Shown here piece by piece: positions 34,241 through 58,500 of a DNA stretch of 64,000 nucleotides. The notes below the pieces were generated by a model. It was not told the origin of the DNA. It made no database searches and saw only the letters and a list, made by a program, of their open reading frames with translations. This DNA is from Tubiluchus corallicola (Eukaryota; Priapulida; Priapulimorpha; Priapulimorphida; Tubiluchidae), in contig JAQGDQ010000308.1 in assembly GCA_030141605.1 (NCBI GenBank), positions 186,001-250,000 on the forward strand, read 5' to 3'. A program made the translations under genes and the position numbers. Numbering within the stretch: position 1 is the first letter of the stretch; every line of letters begins with the position of its first letter.

Positions 34241-34870
34241 ATTCTTCTTCACTGTTCATTAATATATCCGAGTTCTTCATTTTTTTCCATTCTCCATATC
34301 TGCCACATCTAAGCAAATGTTCAGTAGTATCATCGTCTTCCCGACATACTGGACATAATAACTGCTCCTCAAACTCATTCTTATAGTTTCCTTAACTTTT
34401 ATCATATTCAGCCTTACTTTCAGTATATCTTTAACCTCTTCCGGTTTGCATGTGCACTTGTGCACGTTTCCACTCAGTATGTTGTAAAATCTTAATTTAG
34501 TGCTGCTCCTGCATTTTTCTGCACATTCATTGTTTATAAAACATTTAATCTTACTCTTTATTTCATTTTTCCTTTCAGACCTTCACCATTTCCTTACCAG
34601 CATCTATGGTATATTTTTCTGCAGCCTCAACTACTTCACTATATCACCACCTATCATGTGCATTGTTTATTTGCATTTCCAGCACCTCTGATGCTAATCT
34701 CTTTTGTTTACTAATCAGTAAAATCCGATAGAACAGCAATCTCCTATAATTCACTTTATGTTTTAGTGGCCATGTGCCTATTAATGAGATTGCCAGAAAC
34801 AACACCAGTAAGATTAGCATTAAACAAGTCACTAAAGCTTACTAAACGACCTCAAGGCAAACCAAAATAG
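34241..34870 (-). mobile_element. LINE 3' part with Cys/His motif
   Basis: On the minus strand around 34358-34290 the frame reads LCPVCREDDDTTEHLLRCGR, a CPxC...H...C motif of the kind that ends the ORF2 product of several LINE clades. The rest is heavily mutated and the boundaries are approximate. It lies just upstream of FoxJ2/3. Confidence 0.55.
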
Positions 34871-35094
34871 CTTGGATATCAAGAATTAATAAAGATTTAT
34901 AACAGTTGAGCTTGAGACCAAACTTAATAATAGCATCCCGGGAGGTGAAAATTTAGCTACAGACAAGAAACAGTGGGACGCTCCAAATAGAGGCTCAAAG
35001 TTTACAACAGATGTTTAGAAGAACAGAAGAAGAAGAAGAAGACGACCGCTTCGTATTGATCTACAGAAAAGAACGTAGTCCGTCAGTACACAAC

Positions 35095-47420
<12,326 letters not shown>

Positions 47421-50400
47421 TTGCAATATTGAGATAAACTCTGATGGGCTTGGTTTTGGTTTTTAGAGCATGAATGTTATATGTCCTGTATAAATATTGC
47501 TGTCTAGTCAGATGGAAACTTCTCAAGTACTGTTGTGTTTGCAATTATGGTTTATTATTTAAACATTCTTGAATACATTTTTGTGTGAAGAAGCTTTTTT
47601 TATTTTCAACTATGATTCCGTCCAAAATTTATTTTAAAGTGTAATTATTGTGGTCAACAGATACAACGACTTTTATGTTTTTTGCTCAAGAAAAAGTATC
47701 ATATTTTTGAAGAGCAGTGTGTTCGAGTGCGTGTATGTGCGAGTGTGTGCACCTATAACGAGATAATGCTGTCACTCTAAACAATACGTGGCATTAGCAG
47801 ATCATATGCAATTTTTTTCAACTAGTTCAGAAAAGTTTCGTGTGTTGTTGTAACCCATAAAAAGTGAAAATGTGATATTAAAATCTGTGCTTTGAAGACT
47901 GACTATGAAAGGAGGTTCCTAGTTTTCGCTACCACAGCTATTATTAGAGCAGCACATTTGCTTTTGGCCAATTGTTTCGTATATTCCAGTGAGACAGCTG
48001 CACTCAGTTCATCAACATGTTACTGCAAAATTCCGTATTATGAGTGTTGATAATTAACTATGCATTTATGCAAGATACCAAGTATCTCAGGTTATTTGGT
48101 ACTTTTCCAGTGAAGATTGGGTGAAGAATTCATTTATTTTGATGCAACGTAATTTTTTGCAATTTTCATTTCTTTTTTGCAAATTATTTTGTGAGCTGCA
48201 ACTGTTTCATCTCTGATGATGAAAGCTTTGCAAACATTTCAGGTTAAAGAATTTCACACAGTATACTTTAAATCCACTTTTGGTGTCTGTTATCTTAATT
48301 GTGACGAGATAATGAGGTTGTCAAGTTATCGCAGAAATCGTGGTCGCAGTGAAATTTATTGCATGGTGAAATATTAAAATTTTAATGTTCTTTACCATGG
48401 TTTAGTTTTGTGTAATGAATGGAAAAGGAGACGTGATTTGTTGAATGGTATTTTGTCAGTTGGTTAGATACACTTAAGTGTATGAAACATATTATGCTAT
48501 GGTGTATGCTGTGTATAAATGATTATTACAGAAGAATACGGCAATTATTATTGTTTACAAGACCATTAGCCTTCATATCATCCGTCCTATGATTTGTTGA
48601 TATCGTTTAAATGACATTGTACTTCGTAGTGCATAAATAATGTTATATATAAGATTTTGTTTATATAGAAAATTATATCGTCTGTTAATTGTATACAAAT
48701 ATTTATTATTGTATAGTACACATTAGTTTATCTGTACAGCAAGACAGTGATGAGTGGAGATTATTTTTGCAGTGCAATAATACATACTTTCTGTTGCTTA
48801 GTCACATGTGATACAAGTGTTTAGAGTTCTTTATTAGAATATGAAGCATGTTCTTGATAGTAACTTGTCTATATATTCAAACATGTTTAATATGTCTTGC
48901 AATGTTGAGGCTGTTTTTGTTAAGATAGTAAACTAATCCAGGCTGCTTCTCTTCCTAAGTTGTTTTGATTTTGCTATTCCTAGTTGTCATTTTGTTAAGC
49001 ACATAAAATTATTTTTCTTAGTTGTTTCAATACGTAACTGGCTGTTTTTATACGCAACACTTAACTAGTGTACCAGTTTCAGTGCTGTAATACCCTGAGG
49101 TTTCTAAAATTTATTTTCAAGTAATGAAACCTATTTATTTTGTTGGAAAAACATGTGTTGTATTTAATGGAGATGAATCAGTCAAGTAGAATTACTTGCA
49201 TAGAATGCATGAATTACTTTGAATTAATTCTAAATTTAAATTTTTCAAAGTTGCAATATGAAATTATTGAGAATAAGGTAAGTGGTAAATGACAATACCA
49301 AATACATATTCAGTTGTTTTATTGTTGTATTTTGTCAGTCATACAAGGTTAAAACCGTCAAACTCAATAATGCTCAAAACAGTGTGTAATGGCCACCCAT
49401 CACGAGCCAAAGTCCATTCACTGCAGGTCAGGCTTGTAAATTTGGCCAGGGGTCTACCCTAAGTAATGGGACAAAACATAGTTACTATAGTCATATGTAC
49501 TATCCACTCCAGCTTTTATGCATTTTTGTGCTATGTACCCCATACACTAAAGAATGCTATACACACTGTGACTAATGATCATCTATAACTGGATTATTGT
49601 AACAAATGGCAAGTTTTTATAAACAATTTTTGATTAAATAATCATAAAGTTCGAGATTAATAATTAATGACGATATGAGACTCACAGTGGAAATCTGGAT
49701 ACAAGGTTTCTTCACGCTATTTTCTTGTAACAATTTACTTGAATATGGTTGCGAATTTACACACATTGTAATCTGGTTTGTAATTAATTTGAAATCTTTG
49801 CAAAAGTTATCGAGGATTTAAATTTGAAATTTCTTAGCATACTGTATATAAGGTACAAATCCTAAGACAGATTTTTTTTGGTTTTCCATTCTGTTTCACT
49901 AATGAATGATTGATGTACAGGAAGCTTGTGAACATCTATCACAAAGATTTCTCCCTGTACTATATTGTTTTTATGAAGTAACTGCATAATAATTTGTAGT
50001 GAGACCTCAAAAACATAATCTGATTTACTTTGAGGCTTATAATTTACTGTAATTATTGAATCCAAATCTAGTGTCAGTGTCTGAACCACATACAGTTAAA
50101 ATGTAATAAAAAACTACCATGTACCAGTGTTATTTAATTGTTATCTGATTCTAGTTTTTTTTTATTTTAACACACTGTCATAATGATTAATAATTTATCT
50201 CATAATGTATATATTTATATAATTAATTATGGAAAAGTAATTACAAGTAGCAGATAAACCACTTGCATTACTGTTGAAACTACTCATGAGTCTCGTAAGC
50301 AACCATATAGCAATAATACAACAATTAGAACAATATGCTACGTGTATTTAGTTACAATTCATCTATAAATGTACGAGTAAATTCAAAAATTATTGCTCAA

Positions 50401-51239
50401 TGACATTCTCATCCTGACAAAAACCCTCTTTCAATGAATGCCTGGGTATTTCGTAGGGCAGCTAAAGGACTCCATACAATTACATATCAATACCGCATAT
50501 ACTATAAACCTTTTTGGAGATACAATATAAGTTTACGAACATGACTAAAATGACTGAGAAGAGCAAAAAACATCACAACCTGTAAGAAGTCTTATTTTGG
50601 AGTTTTTATAAGTACCGTGTCTTTTAAAAACAAAATCCAATGATTTATTGTACAAATACTACCAAGACAAAATTGCACTGGTTCAAATTTTCATATTGTA
50701 AGATGTGTACACAATTTTTTTCAATGTTTAGAAAACATAATCTTTTATATTAGCATTGTAATTGAACTGCTGTATAAGTTCAACATCAAAGAAGCCTGCA
50801 TAATAATAAACGCGGGTAAAAAATTAAACCTGCACTTGGGTAATGCCTAATAAAGACACACAGGCATAATTTTTAATAAAATGAAGAAACTTTCACAGAA
50901 TTTTTTAAAATTTGACAAAATTCTTTAATTCACCTTTGCAGCTACCCCCATTATTATGACTATTAATATGGCTTTAATTTTGGTAGCCATTGTGTAAGGA
51001 ACCCAAAACCCCTTTTCGATGAAAAGTTAAGAGAGTGAGAGAAATCGCCAGTGCCCTACTTGAGCTTGCCCAGGTACGACACTGGCAACTGGTTTTCCGC
51101 AAATTTAGTGCATGTTTTAGCACAAGTGTTCTACTTCGGCTAGTGGCGTACTCCGCACCTACATGCCATTTTCTTTACCTATAATTGGGGTACAGGGTCA
51201 GTCTTAAGCCAATTAGACAGATTTGTTGAAAATGGGCCC
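47421..51239. other. FoxJ2/3 3' UTR and AT-rich spacer
   Basis: No further coding exon was recognised. The first 1-2 kb is probably FoxJ2/3 3' UTR (U-rich, many short A/T words). Short open frames at 49862-50089 and elsewhere are not supported. Confidence 0.5.
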
Positions 51240-51580
51240 GCAGCAAGAAAGCGTACCAAACTGTGCATAGTTTGTTTCAGTACCATTAAACCTCAAGCTC
51301 TGCTTGAATACCTGGCAACAAACAACTGATTCATAGCATTTCCTAATGTTTTTATTGTTTGAGGATTTTCTAAAAAATGTCCATAATAGTCGTATCAGGT
51401 GAAAGAGGTTTTTCAAAACTAAAACTGATTGAAACATACCCACGGTCAACAATTTCACAAGAGAGACTAAATAACTTGACAATGTTATCTGCAGAAAACG
51501 ACATTAGAAAAACCATTGACTTTGAAATGATTTTGAAAGATTTTTTGGACAAAAAAGCCAGTAAAGACTGTTTTTAGAAA
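51240..51580 (+). mobile_element. hAT transposase C-terminal fragment
   Basis: The open frame 51377-51577 reads VSGERGFSKLKLIETYPRST and QERLNNLTMLSAENDIRKTI. This is the dimerisation region that closes hAT-superfamily transposases (ZMYM/KIAA1586-like group). The upstream part is broken by stops and no intact ends were identified. A dead remnant between FoxJ2/3 and NECAP. Confidence 0.8.
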
Positions 51581-52276
51581 GCTATGCACAAACAGTAAAT
51601 CAGTTTGTGTACAGGCTTGTAATAAAACATTAAAACTTCCATATGACCTTTCAATTTTTAGTCAATCATTGTAGCTAATAGTGAAGCCTCAAGTCCTCAA
51701 TGCTTTTTTGATGAGATTGGCATACAACAAGAAGCATAAAACATTAATCTTCAGCTTTTGTAGGATAGAAAGCCCCACTTAATGATTTTCTAATTGGGAC
51801 TGCATTTCCAAGTGACGGCCCCTCTCGGGGTCATAAACACCCTGCTGCCCTTAAACCAGGCATTATTTCAATTTTATTAGATGTCTTTTAACATGATAGT
51901 GGGTAGAACATTATCATCGTTCTTTTTATTCATCATCAGATTCAAGTTTGTGTCTAACGTGTGATTTACAATACACTTCATTAGAAATTTTGTATAGTCT
52001 CACTCTAGAATTTCATAAAAAGCAAAAATTTAATCACATTTTAAAGCGATGGTGTCAAGCTGTAGTCATCAGTAACAAAAACCTTAGCATCATTGTTTAT
52101 ATCAACACCTTTCACTGAGAGCATTTTATCCAACAAATCAAGCTCTTCATTCACAGCTACTACCTACTACACAAGACACATGATATCATGGACAAAATGA
52201 TCAACGTTAACTCAACTACACACATACCTACAAAAAATATCACTCCTGCTAACAAGCTATAAGCACTGGCCATAAC

Positions 52277-52374
52277 AATAACAGCATTAATGCCATAATT
52301 TGTACATCAATAACAGCAGTAGTACCATAATTATGTACATCAGTAACAGCATTAGTACCATAATTATGTACATC
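52277..52374. repeat. 33-bp tandem repeat, three units
   Basis: Units 52277-52308, 52309-52341 and 52342-52374, of the form ataacagcattagtaccata followed by attatgtacatc, with a few differences. Lies just downstream of the NECAP stop codon, probably in its 3' UTR. Confidence 0.92.
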
Positions 52375-52515
52375 TTATATCTACAGTTTAGCATTTAACA
52401 ACATCAAGAACTGTTTGAAATAACACTTTCATGTTCACAGATTCATATAATAACAACACATGATATATACATCTTCGCTATAGAATATTAGAAGTTAACT
52501 CACGCATCCATGTTT

Positions 52516-52579
52516 TTAAAATCCCATCCAGGTATGGTTGGTTGAAGCCTGAGCGTTTGCCGATGTTGGTTGAGAAGTG
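52516..52579 (-). CDS. NECAP: NECAP terminal coding exon (WxxF motif, stop)
   Basis: Acceptor tttttgcag; one base completes a Ser codon, then 20 codons and TAA (52518-52516). Encodes TSQPTSANAQASTNHTWMGF. The final WxxF is the AP-ear binding signal. Confidence 0.72.
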
Positions 52580-55500
52580 CTGCAAAAATTGAAAAAAAAC
52601 ACGTTAAATATGTGAAAACAATGGTTGCAGCACTTTTTTGGAAACCAAACTGAAATGTCTAAGACTATAATGCATTGAATTTCTGAGCAAAAATTTGTTT
52701 GCTAAAAAATAATATTGCTAGTGCAGTCGTTGAACATGCTTAGACCATGTTTAGCAAAGTAAATCAAAGCATGTTCAACTTAAAGCAAGCATTGTCACAT
52801 AGCTTGAGAATTGCAGTTTTATTAAGCCAATACGTGATGGTTAAGGTCGTGATGACGAGAAACCCTAAGATCCTTTTTTAAGGTAATTTCTGCTAGTACG
52901 TTGTACAAAGGACCCCCAATATGCAGCCACCAAATGAGTTTTTTTGTAGAATTAGCATCATGTGTCACTGTTACAATTACAATAAATTACAAGTACTGTA
53001 AATAGGACATTAATGACTCTTTGGTAGTGATACAATGTTGTTAGTGCAGCAATACCCACAAGTCTTGTGCTTTGGCTATAAGAAACAAAATGCAAAGCTT
53101 CGGTGATTGTGATACATCGTAATTCTGAGGTAGACTGATTTCCCAGAAAAGTTTTTTGCCAGACAAAATTTTTCCCCCGACATAAAAACTTCACAGAAAA
53201 AAATTACCAGAAAATTTTTTCCCTAGAACACTTATTTCCCAAAAAATCTTTTTCCCAGAACTACCATTTCCCAGAAAATAAAATTCACAGAAAATGTAAT
53301 AAATCCTTTTTAAAGAGCAGTTAGATGAAAAGTAGTTTATTTTAACTACATGTATTGGTTAATACCGACTGTATGATAAAAAAATTTTGCCAACTCGTTA
53401 AGGCAAAAAGTAGATTTGTAACGTCAGAACGATTATAGCGCATCACGTTGATCTTTGCATACACACAATAGTGAGTAATCACGGCATGCGATTGGCTACC
53501 GAAGTAAAGCAATGTTGAGCCTGGCAACTGATTAGTTGGGTGACTGCTTAGGAATCTCACTTTGGGAAGTTCATTTCACTGCTATGCCAAATTATTTCGC
53601 TGATTTAGGAAGGATGTACAAGCATCTGACTGTGACTGTGAAAATATTGAAAAGAAAGATTTGCAATATGCCGGAAAATAGGGAGGGATAGGGAGGAGAG
53701 AGGAAGAGAGGGAAAGGATGACAGAGGATGCAGAAGGAAGGAGGAAGAGGCAAACAGAAAAAGCAGAAGGCTTTATCATACTAAAATATAAGATCTTGCA
53801 ACTAAAAATGCAACCATGATTTTTCTGTTAAAAAATATTTTTGGGAAATGTTTTTTCTGTAAGAGTTTTCTAGGAAAAATATTTTCTGGGAAAAAAATTT
53901 CTGGCAAACTTTTTTCTGGGAAGTTGTCTTTTGGGGGAAAAGTTTTTTCTCTGAAAAAAGTTTTCTGGGAAATGTACCCAAACCCATAATTTTATATGCG
54001 AGTCAAAGGCTACCGTTTTGTAATAAATATAAAGTTATTTTCAATGACTGAAAAGGAGTTAAACCATGTCTCATAATCACACTCAGTAAACAGGAGTAAA
54101 GAAACAGAAGCTTTCATGTGAAAAAATATAAAGCTTTTATGTTTTTGATGTGCACTTCATTACTTTCAAGCTTTCCAGGTTTGTGATTCTCTATCTAAAT
54201 CGAAAAAAATATCCACATAATCTACAGGCCTGTAGCCTGTAAATAAAAATTATAATAAAGCCCTAAAGAACAGTAAAAGCCTCTTAAAATAAATAAAACA
54301 TTCTGCCACCAAAGAAAACTGCAAAGATTGCAATTCCAAAAATACTAAAACAAAGGAAGACCAAATAAACCTGCAAAAACTGCAATTCCAAAAATGTGAA
54401 AACAAAGGCAGATGTCTAGTCATGGTTTACTGCGACAGTTGGATTTAAGTCAATCTGAGTGTCAGAGAAGCGAGGGCCAGAGCGTTGTAGAGCCTCTCCA
54501 TGCATACCAGTGAATTGCATATTTTCAATGAAGATAAAGGTAAAATAAAGGAGCAAACCTTGATAATCTAATTTTTTACATAGTTTTTGTGCAATTATAA
54601 ATTTTTCTTCTGAAATTTTGTATTACTTAGCTGTTTTAAATCATCATTTCAGTAGGCCTACTAGCTTTTCGTATTTTTTCTGTATAGCGTTCACAGTTCA
54701 GTATATATATATATGGCTTTTATGCTATACTTAGTTTAAAATAAACAAACTTACACTAAAATTTATAGCAAAATAACATTTTTTGTGTGAAAATGTTGAA
54801 TCACAAACATTTTTACTACAAAGATTAGAAAATATAAATACAAATAACTTATAATTATCTTTGTTGAGGCACTTGAAGTTATAAATTTGTCATGCTTTTT
54901 TTGCAGTCCACCTCTCAAGGAAACAAAATATTCAGCACTAGATTACTAGGAGCATGTGTCACACGCACTAATAAAATATTGCTGTAGGTTAAAATATTCT
55001 CTATTTTAATGGAATGGAACAGCAAGTAATTACTGCCGCCGAGGATGTGCAAGAAGAATTTAATGTTTTAAAAGATTTGTTGCAATGTGTACATTTGCCA
55101 AGTCACTTAAAGCTGAACGAGCCACGCTAGGGAATACAACGCACTGATCAGCCTATGTTAAACTGCTTAACTCATTCTGTCAGGTATGTAGAGACAGCTG
55201 TTGTTCATTTACAGTAGGCGCCGCTTAATAGACTCTCGGTTAATATACTCAGTCACTTAATTGACTCAGAAACCCCTGGTACAACGTAACATGAAGAAAT
55301 TTTGGTCTAAGAACTTCAAACAAAATATGTAAATTGTTTAAACCCTACAGAGACGCTTTTAAGCAATTAAAATTGTTAAGAAGCAGCCAAGCGATTACTG
55401 GATATAACCTCACTGTTCAATCACCAAATATAAATTAATGCAAAAGAGTATTAGATTATTATAAAGAAACCAACACTTTTGTAGGTTAATTGAAATTAAA

Positions 55501-58500
55501 GCTGCGTTCACATCATAAAATTTGAATGCTGTAAATGACAATGAAATTTGTTGTATGATAGCAAAATAAAGCTTTAATACACTGACAAAATAGTTTTCAA
55601 ATCAGTATTACAATTTATAAGCAATATATAGGGTGTGTACAAAGTAAAGCCCCACTCCCAAGGTATTGATGGGATAGTAAGAAGGCAAGTTAGTGGGAGG
55701 CGCTACTAGCAAGTTCCAAGCTTCACTTCAATCTAGTTAATGACCGGCGTGTGGCAAACAGTTAATGTTCCTCCAGATATAAGAAAATGCAGTAATGATA
55801 CGTCTTACTGGCAATTTCGGTTCTGCACAGAATAAATCTGGCTCTGCATACATCAACACTAGGGCAAATGACAGTCTGTTCCATACCAAAATACGGCTTT
55901 GCACCTCAGATTGACGTATATAGGATAGTTGACTTTGACAATGGGTCTAATCTACCAACATCACCAGCTATAGCTACACCAAGCTAACCATTGTCGGTTC
56001 CAAAATTACTTTCATGTTGTTGCCTACACTGCTTTTTATCGACATGGCTGCTTTAACACCCCAAACGTAAGCAGCTCTCCACCCGAACTAACTTTTCTAG
56101 GTCACCTGTACTGGCTTCCACTCACTATACATGTACACTGTCAAGGCGTATCTGTATGGCATATCTAAAATTACATCTCAATGCAGATGTGCGAAACAAG
56201 TGAAGTTTATCCGAGGATACACACATTTTGGTGTCATCATATTGAAAACAACTAACCTGAGAAAAACTTTAAAATTCCCAATCATTGAAGCACACAAAGA
56301 ATATTTTACTCTGCTTTTTATATTTAAATACATTAACAACATCAGCAAACCATTCCAGAATAACAGATTTACCTTTTTTCAAAATCCTATCGTTAATTCC
56401 AGAACAAGCAATCTAAAACAAATTAGGACAAATACCCACTATGGAACGAACTCTGTAATCAAACAAGCAATTTTACTTTGGAATTCTCTACCATTACAGG
56501 TTAAACAAATCAAGTCCCTATCAGCATTTAAAACAAAATTAAAATCACTAATATTAACCAGATATGAAATACCATCACACCAGTACGACAACATACACAC
56601 TAATTCAGAATTCATATACCCACGGCCATATTAATTAAATCATAGTTTTTTTGTTTTTTTTGTGTATGGTTGTAAATATGTTTGATTTTATTCGTCATTA
56701 CTGCACAGTAGTTTAGATTGCACTGACGCATTTCCCTTCAGCAGTGTAAGTTTTTATTAACTAACACTGATTGATTATCTCTGTAAAGTTTTTATCAGTG
56801 ATTATCAATGTTTTAATGGCAAATAAAGATTATTATATATATATATATATATATATGGAGAAACAATCATGTTAAGTACGTTTTGTTTGTAAACAGGTAC
56901 GTTTATCATACCCTAATACACTAGTGCAGCGGTTTTGCTTTAAATATGTTACCCGCTGGTCCACTGCAATTAACCTCATTACCCAAGAATTTCTGGAACT
57001 AAACATTTAATCACTTGTCTAGCCGTTTCCCTTTGAAGCTTTCGTTGCAAATCATGCTTTCACGCTTAATCAGTTAACAGCCAAAGATGCAGATATAGTA
57101 ATCAGCCAGTATTCCTTGTGACTTACAAGAGCAATTGTGACATACAGGAAATAACAGAGAAGTTTGAAAAATAAGGCATAAGTGTAAAGATCTAAAAGTT
57201 AAGGAGATACTGAAAATTTTAAAGCAGTACGATAAACTTCCAAAGATGGGACGCAGATGCGCAGCAGCGCAGTTGAAAATTCCCCAAAGTACTCTTGCCA
57301 GGATTTTGAAAAGCGATCTGAAATTGAGCAGTCAGCAAGCCAAAATGAGAATCACTTATATAAATTAACATTTTAAAATCTTTTTTAAAAGGTTTTAACT
57401 GCACAAAAGTATTTAGGCATTACTTCGTTTCTAAAATTCATTAAAAACTTTTGCAGCTCATATTTCTATACCCGTAATACAACACCCATCGGTTACTAGG
57501 TTCAGTCGGTTAATTGGGTCAAAACACTTCGGTCCCAAAGTGAGTCTATTAAGCAGCGACTACTATATTACGAACGTTAAATCTCAGCAAAAACTCAATA
57601 ATAGGAAAAGAATTAGAACAATTACTAGAACTAGAACAGTTGCTAATAGAGGTTGCACATCTGAGATATTTACAGAACAATTATGCTTCCTTAGTTGTGC
57701 AATGTCAGTTTGCTAAATCTACAACACACTTGCATTCTCTTCAGCGAAATACATCAGGCTTAAATCCAGAAGCTCTAGAAAATTTAAGGGCTGCTACCCA
57801 AATTACAAGTGCAACGAAGTATTTAACAGACAGTGAGAGGATATCCCAGGTTTAACTTTCCATGAGGCAGATTTAATTCAGGTTACAGGGACGTTTTTCT
57901 TAAGATCGCTGTCGTGGCTTTTTTAGCAGACTAATCCCATTTAATAGGCTGCCAGGTCAAGGTGAACAAACCAGCCAGGCTCATGTGTATGTGTACATCT
58001 GCTATATGACAAAAACTCTGGACATTCACTTATAAGCGTATCGTAGTTGCATGCTGTATAATGTGCATAAAAAATTACCTACTTGGCCCAGCTGCTCTAA
58101 ATATTGAGACTGATTAATGTTTATATGTTATTTTGAAATTGTTGTGGTGATTGTGCAACTAGACACTATTGTACTTGTTAAAATTTTCTCAAGATTGCTG
58201 ATGCAGTGTTTATTTACTTGTTTGTAAACTGCAATGTTAACTGCTATTTGTTGCGTTTATTTGCTGTTTTGTTTACACTTAATCCTGCAGGCCCAATTTT
58301 TTTACCTATGTTTTCAGCTGATTCGCTCTCTCAAAATGGAAAGCAGGAGAATAACATAGCAAATTTGCTTATTTTAAATTGGATCAACCCATTGAAGTAT
58401 TACCCAATAATTTTTGTTTTAAAAAATGTCGAACTTTCTGAAAATAACAAGATGTTTGTTGATAAGTAAATTCAAGAATTATTAAAAACTGGTGCTCTAA

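Noticed and set aside
35011-35094. N-terminal extension of FoxJ2/3 from an upstream ATG
   Set aside because: The encoded poly-Glu stretch is not part of the family, and [11 protein letters not shown] at 35095 matches the conserved family start.
53802-53987. Lys/Ser/Gln-rich 61-residue protein on the minus strand
   Set aside because: It translates the repeated arm of a fold-back element.
54431-54535. Short minus-strand frame ending SDTQIDLNPTVAVNHD as an alternative NECAP last exon
   Set aside because: No pyrimidine tract and AG acceptor in the right place.
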